The notes below the pieces were generated by a model. It was not told the origin of the DNA, searched no databases, and worked only from the letters and a program-made list of their open reading frames with translations. The position numbers and the translations under genes were made by a program. Positions 11,509 through 21,636 of a stretch of DNA of 64,000 nucleotides are shown piece by piece (positions within the stretch are counted from its first letter, which is position 1; each line of letters starts with the position of its first letter). The stretch is taken from contig NC_090448.1 in NCBI RefSeq assembly GCF_031143425.1, positions 536,814,313-536,878,312 on the forward strand. The letters run 5' to 3'. Source of the stretch: Pleurodeles waltl (taxonomy: Eukaryota; Chordata; Amphibia; Caudata; Salamandridae).

Positions 11509-12871
11509 AGTCCTGTGTACTTTCTTTAGTTCTATGCCGTGTACCTACACAGCACTGTTAACGTGCAAAGTGTGCAGTGGTGGGTGGTGACATTTGAAAG
11601 TGGTAGGGCGTAAAAGTTGGGTATGAGTTTTATGTTGTGAGTGAAGCGCGCAAGCCTAATAGACAAACTCGGGGTCCAGGGTGGGTCCTCCCAAGAAAAA
11701 AAATTAAAAAGATGGACAAATTGTGCATTTTAATGCAAATGAGTTTAGTGAGAAAGTAAGGTTTATAAAGCAGTGCGAATGTATAGCTTTGAAGCATTAA
11801 ACACATTAAAATTGCCCTATATCTTACTGCAATAATAAGTTCAACAGTTATTTTAATGTGCAAATTGTACAGCGCAACAACTTCAGGCCCTTTAAAGTGT
11901 GTGCTTTCACAGTGTCTTGCACTTAAAGTGGCATCAATTTTGGAAGAGAATGTTCTAACCAGGTATCAGGAAGCACCCACAGCTGCTGGCTTCATTCAGT
12001 CATACAGAAATATGTGCAGAAAGGTCTTTAATTGGGAAGAAAAAAGTGGGGGTTCTCTAAAAGGGACATTTAAAATACATTTCTGTGAATCCCTTAGTGT
12101 GCCACCTCACCTGTATTTTGGTTTCTGTCTGAGATTTTATCGCATCCAGAAATATAACTCAACTGACATATATACCTAAAACATGTCAATCCTATTGTCT
12201 TTGTCAATGGTTATCTGTTTAAGATAAATGAGTAACAACAATAATTTGTTATAAATGATTAACACTGAAAATGTTTCAATTCTGAAATTGTGAGACTATA
12301 AATTAAATATTATTGAGGCCTGTGGAATCAGTATGGCCTTCAGTTATGTGTGCTTTGTGTTAGACATGTATGCCCTTTGTCTCTGCACATCTCATCCATC
12401 TGCATGTTTTCAAGCTCTTCTCTTTCTTCTTCAGCACCCTCCTTTCACTCTCACCTGAATGCACTTCCTCGCATCTCCCTCGTTTTACCATCTCAAACAT
12501 ACACTGCCCTTACACATATTTAAGCACTTATTTCCTTTTGCTTTCACCTTCTAAATATTTTGACATCTTTGCACAACCTTCGGACCCATTTAAACTGAAT
12601 TGTAATTGGAATACATGACCAATTTTTCTGTGTGCTATGCAGACGCGCCAATCCACTGTCAGGCACAGTACTTTGCCGGCTTCAGCCTCAGCGGCAGCGC
12701 TCTATCAAAGCCCTTCATAAACACCTGGCAAAAGTCAAAGTATGCACTATTGAAGAGTAATAAGATGCATGAAAAAAAATACAGAAACACAGCAAGATGA
12801 AACAGTTAACTCTTTTGGGGATTGCAATATTAAGTAAAGCGTGAAAAAAAGAGAGGAACAAAATCCCAGAC
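11509..12871. other. AT-rich intron-like sequence up to the DIRS block
   Basis: No coding domain or tandem array recognised. The DIRS block begins abruptly at 12872 after CCCAGAC. Confidence 0.5.
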
Positions 12872-13083
12872 GAACGAGTTACTTACCTTCGGTAACGACT
12901 TTTCTGGTGGATACATTAGCTACCTGTGGATTCCTCACCTAATGAATACTCCCATGGCGCCAGCATTTGACGGAAATCTTCTTACTAGTCTCTGCACGTC
13001 GACGAGGACGTCACTCTAGCCCACGCGACGCCGTCTGACGTCATACAGGCAATAAGAAGTCCTCGCCGACGTGCCGATGACAG
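12872..13083 (-). repeat. Right terminal repeat of element a
   Basis: Reverse-complement form of the 212 bp DIRS right end. It begins GAACGAGTTACTTACC. About 180 bp of it is an inverted copy of the left end at 41856-42034, and the outer 30 bp or so is an extension that the left end lacks. Confidence 0.9.
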
Positions 13084-13415
13084 TACCAACATTTTTTACG
13101 TGCATGAGAATAATAATAATAACCCAATGCAATGAAAGAGCAAAGCAACATCTCTTAATATTGTAAATCACACAACATTGCAATAAAATAGCTGTAGATT
13201 TAATATAACCTTTTTTTTTTTTTTTTTAAACAAATAAATATATTTATACATACGAATCATGTATATACCCAATATATATATAGATTTATATATAAATATA
13301 CACATATATACAAATATCATACATGCAAAATGTATTGCAACTTTGAAGACCAAAAGGAGCACACTCAAGGATTGCTTGGAGAGACCAAAAAGGCAACGGG
13401 GAGGCGGGTGGGACC

Positions 13416-13526
13416 GTGAGGAATCCACAGGTAGCTAATGTATCCACCAGAAAAGTCGTTACCGAAGGTAAGTAACTCGTTCTTCTGATGGATACAACTA
13501 CCTGTGGATTCCTCACCTAATGAATA
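13416..13526 (-). repeat. Internal complementary region of element a
   Basis: The 111 bp sequence reads as right end joined to left end. The junction CTCGTTC/TTCTGATGG falls at 13482/13483. In DIRS elements this region is thought to template the joining of cDNA ends into a circle. Confidence 0.88.
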
Positions 13527-13570
13527 GAGTCCCAAAGCAGTACCACGCCCGGCGGTGGGTGCCTAAATGG

Positions 13571-13900
13571 TCAAACCAAGAAATCCTGCAGCACTGACCG
13601 TGCAAAATGACCGTCCCTTCTGACCTCAGAGTCCAAACAGTAATGTTTCACAAAAGTGTGAAGGGACGACCAAGTTGCGGCCTTGCAGATGTCAACCACA
13701 GGAACACCCCTGGCCAAGGCCGAAGAGGCCGACTTAGCTCTGGTGGAGTGAGCTCTAATGCCCTCAGGCGGATCCTTCTTTGCCAAAGAGTAACAGATTT
13801 TAATGCAAAGAACAACCCACCTGGAGAGTGTTCTCTTGTGGACTGCCTTTCCTCTCCTCTTGCCCACGTATCCGACAAACAGCTGATCCTCCAGCCTGAT
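13571..13900 (-). CDS. YR C-terminal part of element a (split gene)
   Basis: This segment encodes the last 109 residues of the DIRS tyrosine recombinase, including the HSTRAKS box (catalytic His and Arg) and HTFVKHY (catalytic Tyr). The open frame runs on to 13945 only through unrelated inserted sequence. The N-terminal and core parts of this gene copy lie at 37028 and beyond, 23 kb away, so the protein cannot be made from this copy. Confidence 0.85.
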   Translation of the reverse strand: MRLEDQLFVGYVGKRRGKAVHKRTLSRWVVLCIKICYSLAKKDPPEGIRAHSTRAKSASSALARGVPVVDICKAATWSSLHTFVKHYCLDSEVRRDGHFARSVLQDFLV

Positions 13901-14112
13901 GAACGAGTTACTTACCTTCGGTAACGACTTTTCTGGTGGATACATTAGCTACCTGTGGATTCCTCACCTAATGAATACTCCCATGGCGCCAGCATTTGAC
14001 GGAAATCTTCTTACTAGTCTCTGCACGTCGACGAGGACGTCACTCTAGCCCACGCGACGCCGTCTGACGTCATACAGGCAATAAGAAGTCCTCGCCGACG
14101 TGCCGATGACAG
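13901..14112 (-). repeat. Right terminal repeat of element b
   Basis: Same 212 bp sequence as at 12872. It directly follows the GAT of the target site in YR of element a. Confidence 0.9.
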
Positions 14113-14448
14113 TACCAACATTTTTTACGTGCATGAGAATAATAATAATAACCCAATGCAATGAAAGAGCAAAGCAACATCTCTTAATATTGTAAATCAC
14201 ACAACATTGCAATAAAATAGCTGTAGATTTAATATAACCTTTTTTTTTTTTTTTTTTTTTAAACAAATAAATATATTTATACATACGAATCATGTATATA
14301 CCCAATATATATATAGATTTATATATAAATATACACATATATACAAATATCATACATGCAAAATGTATTGCAACTTTGAAGACCAAAAGGAGCACACTCA
14401 AGGATTGCTTGGAGAGACCAAAAAGGCAACGGGGAGGCGGGTGGGACC

Positions 14449-14559
14449 GTGAGGAATCCACAGGTAGCTAATGTATCCACCAGAAAAGTCGTTACCGAAG
14501 GTAAGTAACTCGTTCTTCTGATGGATACAACTACCTGTGGATTCCTCACCTAATGAATA
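14449..14559 (-). repeat. Internal complementary region of element b
   Basis: A 111 bp copy with the end junction at 14515/14516, between the YR stop and the AT-rich 3' segment. Confidence 0.88.
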
Positions 14560-14603
14560 GAGTCCCAAAGCAGTACCACGCCCGGCGGTGGGTGCCTAAA
14601 TGG

Positions 14604-17477
14604 TCAAACCAAGAAATCCTGCAGCACTGACCGTGCAAAATGACCGTCCCTTCTGACCTCAGAGTCCAAACAGTAATGTTTCACAAAAGTGTGAAGGGAC
14701 GACCAAGTTGCGGCCTTGCAGATGTCAACCACAGGAACACCCCTGGCCAAGGCCGAAGAGGCCGACTTAGCTCTGGTGGAGTGAGCTCTAATGCCCTCAG
14801 GCGGATCCTTCTTTGCCAAAGAGTAACAGATTTTAATGCAAAGAACAACCCACCTGGAGAGTGTTCTCTTGTGGACTGCCTTTCCTCTCCTCTTGCCCAC
14901 GTATCCGACAAACAGCTGATCCTCCAGCCTGATATCCTTCATTCTGTCGATATAGAAGCTCAACGCCCTTTTTGGGTCCAGGCGATGTAGTCTTTCTTCC
15001 TCCTTTGAAGGATGAGGCGGAGGATAAAACGTGGACAAAGTGATTGTCTGAGCCAAATGGAAGGGTGAAACAACCTTCGGAAGGAAAGCAGCCTTGGTCC
15101 TCAACACCACCTTATCCCCATAAAACGTTATATAAGGGGGTTTAACCGATAAGGCCTGCAACTCACTCACTCTCCTTGCAGATGTTATAGCTACCAGGAA
15201 TACTGTTTTAATAACCAAATACCTTAAGGGGCAAGAATGCATAGGCTCAAAAGGGGACCCCATAAGGAAAGTCAGGACCAAGGACAAATCCCATTGAGGC
15301 ATAACGAATGGTTTTGGAGGATATTGATTCAGAAGACCTTTCAAGAATCTGAGAACAATAGGGGATTTAAATAACGATGGTTGGTCTGGAAGACAAATGA
15401 AGGCTGACAAGGCCGACAAATAACCCTTAATGGTAGCTACTGCACAACCTTTCTGCGCTAGAGACAGTGCAAAAGACAAAACATGTGACAGATGAGCATG
15501 TAAGGGATCAATCTGTCTCTCTCCACACCACATAACAAATTTAGACCACCTATTAGCGTAGATAGATTTAGTGGAGTGTCGCCTGGCCGCTAAGATAACA
15601 TCCACTACATCAGGCGGGAGAGAGAAGGAACTCAGGTTGCCCCGTTCAATCTCCAAGCATGTAGGTGCAGACTCTGGAGGTTGGGGTGTAAAACCTGCCC
15701 CTGCGACTGCGAGAGGAGGTCTGCCCTGAGAGGGAGACGGAGCGGAGGGCACAGTGAGAGTTGGAGAAGGTCGGAGTACCATACCCTCCTTGGCCAATCC
15801 GGAGCTATTAAGATGACTTGGGCCCGGTCTTGGCGAATTTTCCTCAACACTCGAGGAATCAAGGGTATGGGGGGAAACGCGTAAAGCAACTGGTCGCACC
15901 AGGTTATCTGAAACGCGTCCCCCAACGCTCCCTGCATCGGATACTGGAGGCTGCAGAATAACGGGCAATGCGCGTTCTCCCGAGTGGCAAACAGATCTAT
16001 CCGAGGAAACCCCCACATCTGGAAGATTAAACAGACTTGATCTGGATGGAGACGCCACTCGTGGTCTGCCGAGAATTGGCGACTGAGACTGTCCGCACGT
16101 ACATTCAAGACCCCGGCCAGATGATTTGCCACCAAGCAAATCTGATGGTCCTTTGCCCAGGACCATAGCCGAAGAGCTTCTCTGCAGAGAAGGTACGACC
16201 CTACTCCTCCCTGTTTGTTTATGTACCACATCGTGGTAGTATTGTCCGTCAGGACCTGTACCGACTGACCACGAAGGGATGGGAGGAAGGCCTTGAGAGC
16301 CAAACGTACAGCCCGTAACTCCAACAGATTGATATGAAACACCTGTTCCTCTGGAGACCAAAGCCCTTTGATCTCCAGATCCCCCAGATGAGCTCCCCAT
16401 CCTAGGGTGGAGGCATCCGTTATTACCGTGGCCACTGGTGGCGACTGCGCGAACGGCTTCCCCTGTGAAAGATTGTTGCCCGCAATCCACCACTTCAATT
16501 CCACAGCAGCATCTCTGGAGATCTTGACAGTACCTTCTAAATCTCCCTTGTGTTGAGACCACTGCCTTCGGAGGCACCACTGAAGAGCCCTCATGTGCCA
16601 GCGAGCATGCGTGACCAACAGAATGCAGGAGGCGAACAGACCGAGCAGACGAAGGACCTTGAGGACTGGAACTACCGCTCCATTTCGAAACATTGGAACC
16701 AATTCCTGAATATCTTGAATCCGCTGAGGCGGAGGAAAGGCTCGACTCAATGTTGTATCCAGTACTGCCCCTATGAACAGGAGGCGCTGAGAGGGCTCCA
16801 GGTGAGATTTGGGCACGTTCACCGAAAAGCCCAGGTCGAACAACAACTGGGTTGTTGACTGCAGATGATGCGACACAAGCTCCGGGGACTTGGCTTTGAT
16901 CAACCAGTCGTCCAAGTAAGGGAATACTGCTATCCCCTTCCTTCTGAGCTCCGCCGCAACCACTGACATCACCTTTGTGAAGACTCGAGGTGCTGAAGTA
17001 AGACCAAACGGGAGGACCGCAAACTGATAGTGCTGCGACCCTACCACAAACCGGAGATACTTCCTGTGCGACTTGAGTATCGGGATATGAAAGTAAGCAT
17101 CCTGCAAGTCGACAGACACCATCCAATCTTCCTTGTTCAACGCCAAAAGCACCTGTGCTAGGGTCAGCATCTTGAACTTTTCCTGTTTGAGGAACCAATT
17201 CAAGATCCTCAGATCCAGGATTGGTCTCAACTGACCATCCTTTTTGGGAATCAGGAAGTATCTGGAGTAACAACCTCGACCCTTTTCCTGCTCTGGGACC
17301 AACTCTACCGCGCCCTTTGAAAGGAGGACTTGAACCTCCTGTTCTAGCAACAGGAGGTGTTCTTCTGAACAATAAGATGGGCGGGGCGGGATGAGGGGCG
17401 GGAACTCCCGAAAGGGAAGGGCGTAGCCTTTTCCCACAATGCCGAGAACCCAAGTGTCCGTTGTGATAGACTTCCAC
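14604..17477 (-). CDS. Tyrosine recombinase ORF, DIRS element b
   Basis: The full 957-codon frame, same as in element c. The conserved YR domain is the last 350 residues or so, with SARRVSEL (first catalytic Arg), HSTRAKS (His, Arg) and FVKHY (nucleophile Tyr). The first 600 codons overlap RT in another frame and are Ser/Gly-rich. The frame opens with GTG and has no nearby ATG, so the listed start is only the first possible codon. It keeps a complete active site and differs from element c at few residues. Confidence 0.85.
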   Translation of the reverse strand: MEVYHNGHLGSRHCGKRLRPSLSGVPAPHPAPPILLFRRTPPVARTGGSSPPFKGRGRVGPRAGKGSRLLLQILPDSQKGWSVETNPGSEDLELVPQTGKVQDADPSTGAFGVEQGRLDGVCRLAGCLLSYPDTQVAQEVSPVCGRVAALSVCGPPVWSYFSTSSLHKGDVSGCGGAQKEGDSSIPLLGRLVDQSQVPGACVASSAVNNPVVVRPGLFGERAQISPGALSAPPVHRGSTGYNIESSLSSASADSRYSGIGSNVSKWSGSSSPQGPSSARSVRLLHSVGHACSLAHEGSSVVPPKAVVSTQGRFRRYCQDLQRCCCGIEVVDCGQQSFTGEAVRAVATSGHGNNGCLHPRMGSSSGGSGDQRALVSRGTGVSYQSVGVTGCTFGSQGLPPIPSWSVGTGPDGQYYHDVVHKQTGRSRVVPSLQRSSSAMVLGKGPSDLLGGKSSGRGLECTCGQSQSPILGRPRVASPSRSSLFNLPDVGVSSDRSVCHSGERALPVILQPPVSDAGSVGGRVSDNLVRPVALRVSPHTLDSSSVEENSPRPGPSHLNSSGLAKEGMVLRPSPTLTVPSAPSPSQGRPPLAVAGAGFTPQPPESAPTCLEIERGNLSSFSLPPDVVDVILAARRHSTKSIYANRWSKFVMWCGERQIDPLHAHLSHVLSFALSLAQKGCAVATIKGYLSALSAFICLPDQPSLFKSPIVLRFLKGLLNQYPPKPFVMPQWDLSLVLTFLMGSPFEPMHSCPLRYLVIKTVFLVAITSARRVSELQALSVKPPYITFYGDKVVLRTKAAFLPKVVSPFHLAQTITLSTFYPPPHPSKEEERLHRLDPKRALSFYIDRMKDIRLEDQLFVGYVGKRRGKAVHKRTLSRWVVLCIKICYSLAKKDPPEGIRAHSTRAKSASSALARGVPVVDICKAATWSSLHTFVKHYCLDSEVRRDGHFARSVLQDFLV

Positions 17478-17719
17478 TTGTGGAGAAAACGCTGTAATCT
17501 TCCCCCTACAGGAGAGGAGTGAGTGGGAAACGGTGGAAGCCTAAGGCTGCTTCCCCTGCTGCACCCCTCCAGAGGACGAGGAAGAGGCAGAGTGCTGTTG
17601 AGAGGCTCCTCTGGTACGGACCCCACCCCTCCCCCTCCCTCTAAATGACCTATAGGGGAGGGAAGAGGCGGGTTGCTGGAACCTCCCCCGAAAGGAAGAG
17701 GAATAAGAGCCACGCCCAA
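15632..17719 (-). CDS. Reverse transcriptase/RNase H, DIRS element b
   Basis: An intact 695-codon frame with the RT box FPYLDDW and the RNase H residues in TDAS, LELRA, LTDN and VRADSLS. It overlaps the end of gag and most of the YR frame. It has Ala in the LSKGAVEL motif where elements c and e have Val, a marker shared with the minus-strand copies at 26.7 and 37.7 kb. Confidence 0.9.
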   Translation of the reverse strand: MGVALIPLPFGGGSSNPPLPSPIGHLEGGGGVGSVPEEPLNSTLPLPRPLEGCSRGSSLRLPPFPTHSSPVGGRLQRFLHKWKSITTDTWVLGIVGKGYALPFREFPPLIPPRPSYCSEEHLLLLEQEVQVLLSKGAVELVPEQEKGRGCYSRYFLIPKKDGQLRPILDLRILNWFLKQEKFKMLTLAQVLLALNKEDWMVSVDLQDAYFHIPILKSHRKYLRFVVGSQHYQFAVLPFGLTSAPRVFTKVMSVVAAELRRKGIAVFPYLDDWLIKAKSPELVSHHLQSTTQLLFDLGFSVNVPKSHLEPSQRLLFIGAVLDTTLSRAFPPPQRIQDIQELVPMFRNGAVVPVLKVLRLLGLFASCILLVTHARWHMRALQWCLRRQWSQHKGDLEGTVKISRDAAVELKWWIAGNNLSQGKPFAQSPPVATVITDASTLGWGAHLGDLEIKGLWSPEEQVFHINLLELRAVRLALKAFLPSLRGQSVQVLTDNTTTMWYINKQGGVGSYLLCREALRLWSWAKDHQICLVANHLAGVLNVRADSLSRQFSADHEWRLHPDQVCLIFQMWGFPRIDLFATRENAHCPLFCSLQYPMQGALGDAFQITWCDQLLYAFPPIPLIPRVLRKIRQDRAQVILIAPDWPRRVWYSDLLQLSLCPPLRLPLRADLLSQSQGQVLHPNLQSLHLHAWRLNGAT

Positions 17720-19236
17720 ATCCCCGAAACCTCCTGAAAATTCTAGAAGAGGCAGAGGAAGAAGGAGCTTGCAGTCCTAACGATTTGGCTGTGGCTCTGC
17801 TCTCCTTAAATCGTTCCAAGGCTGAATCTGCCTTGGCTCCAAACAGTCTGTCCCCATCAAACGGGAGGTCCAGCAGGGTCGACTGCACATCCGCAGAGAA
17901 CCCTGAGTTTCGGAGCCAGGCCTGTCTTCTTGCCACCACAGCCGTGCCCATCGCCCTGGCCACCGAGTCGGTCGTGTCCAGCCCAGACTGGATAATCTGG
18001 GTCGCGGCAGCCTGGGCGTCCGAGACCACATCCAAAAGACCCTGGGGAAGCTCCGTGAATGAAGACGAAATATCATCCATCAGCGCATGGATGTACCTCC
18101 CCAGAATGCACGTGGCGTTGGTGGCCTTCAACGCCAAACTGCATGACGAAAATATTTTCTTGGACTGCGCATCCAGTTTCTTGGAGTCTCTGTCTCCAGG
18201 CACCGTCGGGAAGGAACCAGGCGCTGACTTTGAGGAACAGGAGGCTTGCACCACCAAGCTCTCCGGCGTAGGGTGTCTAGAGAGAAAGCCAGGGTCAGAT
18301 GGTGCAGCTCGATACCTCCTGGCCACAGCCCTATGAACGGCCGAGGAAGACACCGGCTTCTTCCACACCTCCAACACCGGATCCAGCAAAGCCTCATTAA
18401 ATGGCAAGAGAGGCTCAGCTGCAGCAGAGGCCGGATGCAATACCTCTGTCAGCAAATTCTGCTTTGCCTCTGCCACCGGCAAAGGCAGGTCCAAAAAGCT
18501 CGCTGCCTTCCTCACCACAGCATGAAAGGAAGCAGCCTCCTCCGTATATTCCCCTGGAGATGAAAGGTCCCACTCAGGGGAAGTGTCCAGCCCACTGGCT
18601 GTATCCAGACCATGCAGTCCGTCAGAGTCCTCAATCTCTCCCTCCTCTAGGACTCGCTGGTACTCTTGCTCTTCTAAAAGACGGAGAGCACGCCTCCTCG
18701 AATGAAGTCTCTCCTCGATACGCGGAGTCGACATGGCCTCCGCCGACGTCGAAGAACGGCGCCGATCTCCAGAAGCATCTGACGCCGCGTCCGGCGCCAC
18801 AGGCAGCTTCGGCGCCGAGGCAGGAGCCGGAGGACGAGGTCTTGGAGCCGATGGACCAACCGGAGTCACAGGGCAAAATCCTGACTTCGACGGAGGGGCA
18901 ACCTCCGGGGCCGAAACATCCGAAGCCACCGGAGCGGCCACCGACGCCGGCACCGGCGCCGAGCCCACATTCCCAAAAGGGAGAAAGGGCATAAAGGGTG
19001 CCGGCCGAAGAGGCGCAGGATCACCCAACGAAAAGGCCAAGGGCCCCGAAGGACCAGCCGGAGCAGCTCCTGGAGCCATCTGCTGAAAGATGGTATACAT
19101 CGCATTAAGAAACGCGGTACTATCGGCTCCAGGAGTGGGAAAAGCCGGATACTGGGGTGCCTGGATCGAGGGCGACCCCGACGCCGGCCTCGACGTCTGC
19201 GACGCCGGAGAAAACACAAGAGGCTGCACCACCTCA
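17541..19236 (-). CDS. Gag 3' part of element b (split by element c)
   Basis: Encodes the Gag region from the IEVVQPLV segment to the RGG-rich C-terminus. The missing N-terminal part (Cys pairs and basic RS-rich region) lies at 25277-25698, on the other side of element c. The open frame runs on past 19236 to 19298 only through the end of element c. Confidence 0.85.
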
Positions 19237-19415
19237 TTCTGATGGATACAACTACCTGTGGATTCCTCACCTAATGAATACTCCCATGGCGCCAGCATTT
19301 GACGGAAATCTTCTTACTAGTCTCTGCACGTCGACGAGGACGTCACTCTAGCCCACGCGACGCCGTCTGACGTCATACAGGCAATAAGAAGTCCTCGCCG
19401 ACGTGCCGATGACAG
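19237..19415 (+). repeat. Left terminal repeat of element c
   Basis: Starts TTCTGATGGATAC and ends GTGCCGATGACAG. It is an inverted copy of 25065 to about 25245 with small differences near the tip (TTCTGATGG against TTCTGGTGG). Confidence 0.92.
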
Positions 19416-19518
19416 TTCCCTTTTTTCCGTGCATTCGAAACGGTTATCTTCGAGGGAGTTACTGTTACCTTCGTGGTTACAGTGTATTGTCTGCTGCGTA
19501 GTCTTCTCTGCGGTAACA

Positions 19519-21636
19519 ATGTCTCAGAGGAAGTCGGGTTTCAAGCCCTGTCGAGAGTGTGGGGGCAAGATGTCAGTTACAGATCCTCACTCCGACTGTC
19601 TATGGTGTTTGAGCTCCGACCACGACGTCTCGACTTGCGATTCATGTCAACACATGAATCCGAAGGCCCTCAAAGAGCGCGAGGCCAAGTTATTCATGGC
19701 AAAGTCAAAGAAGAAGGAGAAACATCATAAGAAGTCTTCTTCGCCAAGGTCTCACCGGCGTCATCGAGACTCCCGGCGCCGTAGAGACTCACGACGTCAC
19801 TCCAGCAAGGAGTCTCGTTCGAGGTCACCTTCGGCTCGGCGTCGGAGGACTTGGGAGGTCAGCCCCACGGTCACGCCGCATCCATCGACGGCGTTGCCCT
19901 CTCCGGCGTCACCGACTTCGCCTGGTCAGGCGTCAGTGATTGAGGTGGTGCAGCCTCTTGTGTTTTCTCCGGCGTCGCAGACGTCGAGGCCGGCGTCGGG
20001 GTCGCCCTCGATCCAGGCACCCCAGTATCCGGCTTTTCCCACTCCTGGAGCCGATAGTACCGCGTTTCTTAATGCGATGTATACCATCTTTCAGCAGATG
20101 GCTCCAGGAGCTGCTCCGGCTGGTCCTTCGGGGCCCTTGGCCTTTTCGTTGGGTGATCCTGCGCCTCTTCGGCCGGCACCCTTTATGCCCTTTCTCCCTT
20201 TTGGGAATGTGGGCTCGGCGCCGGTGCCGGCGTCGGTGGCCGCTCCGGTGGCTTCGGATGTTTCGGCCCCGGAGGTTGCCCCTCCGTCGAAGTCAGGATT
20301 TTGCCCTGTGACTCCGGTTGGTCCATCGGCTCCAAGACCTCGTCCTCCGGCTCCTGCCTCGGCGCCGAAGCTGCCTGTGGCGCCGGACGCGGCGTCAGAT
20401 GCTTCTGGAGATCGGCGCCGTTCTTCGACGTCGGCGGAGGCCATGTCGACTCCGCGTATCGAGGAGAGACTTCATTCGAGGAGGCGTGCTCTCCGTCTTT
20501 TAGAAGAGCAAGAGTACCAGCGAGTCCTAGAGGAGGGAGAGATTGAGGACTCTGACGGACTGCATGGTCTGGATACAGCCAGTGGGCTGGACACTTCCCC
20601 TGAGTGGGACCTTTCATCTCCAGGGGAATATACGGAGGAGGCTGCTTCCTTTCATGCTGTGGTGAGGAAGGCAGCGAGCTTTTTGGACCTGCCTTTGCCG
20701 GTGGCAGAGGCAAAGCAGAATTTGCTGACAGAGGTATTGCATCCGGCCTCTGCTGCAGCTGAGCCTCTCTTGCCATTTAATGAGGCTTTGCTGGATCCGG
20801 TGTTGGAGGTGTGGAAGAAGCCGGTGTCTTCCTCGGCCGTTCATAGGGCTGTGGCCAGGAGGTATCGAGCTGCACCATCTGACCCTGGCTTTCTCTCTAG
20901 ACACCCTACGCCGGAGAGCTTGGTGGTGCAAGCCTCCTGTTCCTCAAAGTCAGCGCCTGGTTCCTTCCCGACGGTGCCTGGAGACAGAGACTCCAAGAAA
21001 CTGGATGCGCAGTCCAAGAAAATATTTTCGTCATGCAGTTTGGCGTTGAAGGCCACCAACGCCACGTGCATTCTGGGGAGGTACATCCATGCGCTGATGG
21101 ATGATATTTCGTCTTCATTCACGGAGCTTCCCCAGGGTCTTTTGGATGTGGTCTCGGACGCCCAGGCTGCCGCGACCCAGATTATCCAGTCTGGGCTGGA
21201 CACGACCGACTCGGTGGCCAGGGCGATGGGCACGGCTGTGGTGGCAAGAAGACAGGCCTGGCTCCGAAACTCAGGGTTCTCTGCGGATGTGCAGTCGACC
21301 CTGCTGGACCTCCCGTTTGATGGGGACAGACTGTTTGGAGCCAAGGCAGATTCAGCCTTGGAACGATTTAAGGAGAGCAGAGCCACAGCCAAATCGTTAG
21401 GACTGCAAGCTCCTTCTTCCTCTGCCTCTTCTAGAATTTTCAGGAGGTTTCGGGGATTTGGGCGTGGCTCTTATTCCTCTTCCTTTCGGGGGAGGTTCCA
21501 GCAACCCGCCTCTTCCCTCCCCTATAGGTCATTTAGAGGGAGGGGGAGGGGTGGGGTCCGTACCAGAGGAGCCTCTCAACAGCACTCTGCCTCTTCCTCG
21601 TCCTCTGGAGGGGTGCAGCAGGGGAAGCAGCCTTAG
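19519..21636 (+). CDS. gag: Gag-like protein, DIRS element c
   Basis: 705 residues from the first ATG of the frame (A at -3, good context). The frame is open back to a GTG at 19429, but no earlier ATG exists. Residues 11-43 carry three CxxC pairs (C11/C14, C27/C30, C40/C43), probably a zinc-binding nucleic-acid fold. Residues of about 65-130 are very basic and RS-rich. The middle is Pro/Ala-rich, and the C-terminus is a Phe/Arg/Gly (RGG) tail. These fit an RNA-packaging protein; that role is inferred from position and composition. It ends at a single UAG, after which the same frame stays open into YR. Confidence 0.85.
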   Translation: MSQRKSGFKPCRECGGKMSVTDPHSDCLWCLSSDHDVSTCDSCQHMNPKALKEREAKLFMAKSKKKEKHHKKSSSPRSHRRHRDSRRRRDSRRHSSKESRSRSPSARRRRTWEVSPTVTPHPSTALPSPASPTSPGQASVIEVVQPLVFSPASQTSRPASGSPSIQAPQYPAFPTPGADSTAFLNAMYTIFQQMAPGAAPAGPSGPLAFSLGDPAPLRPAPFMPFLPFGNVGSAPVPASVAAPVASDVSAPEVAPPSKSGFCPVTPVGPSAPRPRPPAPASAPKLPVAPDAASDASGDRRRSSTSAEAMSTPRIEERLHSRRRALRLLEEQEYQRVLEEGEIEDSDGLHGLDTASGLDTSPEWDLSSPGEYTEEAASFHAVVRKAASFLDLPLPVAEAKQNLLTEVLHPASAAAEPLLPFNEALLDPVLEVWKKPVSSSAVHRAVARRYRAAPSDPGFLSRHPTPESLVVQASCSSKSAPGSFPTVPGDRDSKKLDAQSKKIFSSCSLALKATNATCILGRYIHALMDDISSSFTELPQGLLDVVSDAQAAATQIIQSGLDTTDSVARAMGTAVVARRQAWLRNSGFSADVQSTLLDLPFDGDRLFGAKADSALERFKESRATAKSLGLQAPSSSASSRIFRRFRGFGRGSYSSSFRGRFQQPASSLPYRSFRGRGRGGVRTRGASQQHSASSSSSGGVQQGKQP

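Noticed and set aside
16550..16858. A 102-codon frame opposite RT
   Set aside because: Shadow of the RT reading frame; no domain content.
18401..18994. Antisense open frames of 183-197 codons opposite gag, repeated in every copy
   Set aside because: They lie wholly opposite the Gag frame, have Pro/Ser-rich composition without any domain, and recur only because the copies are identical.
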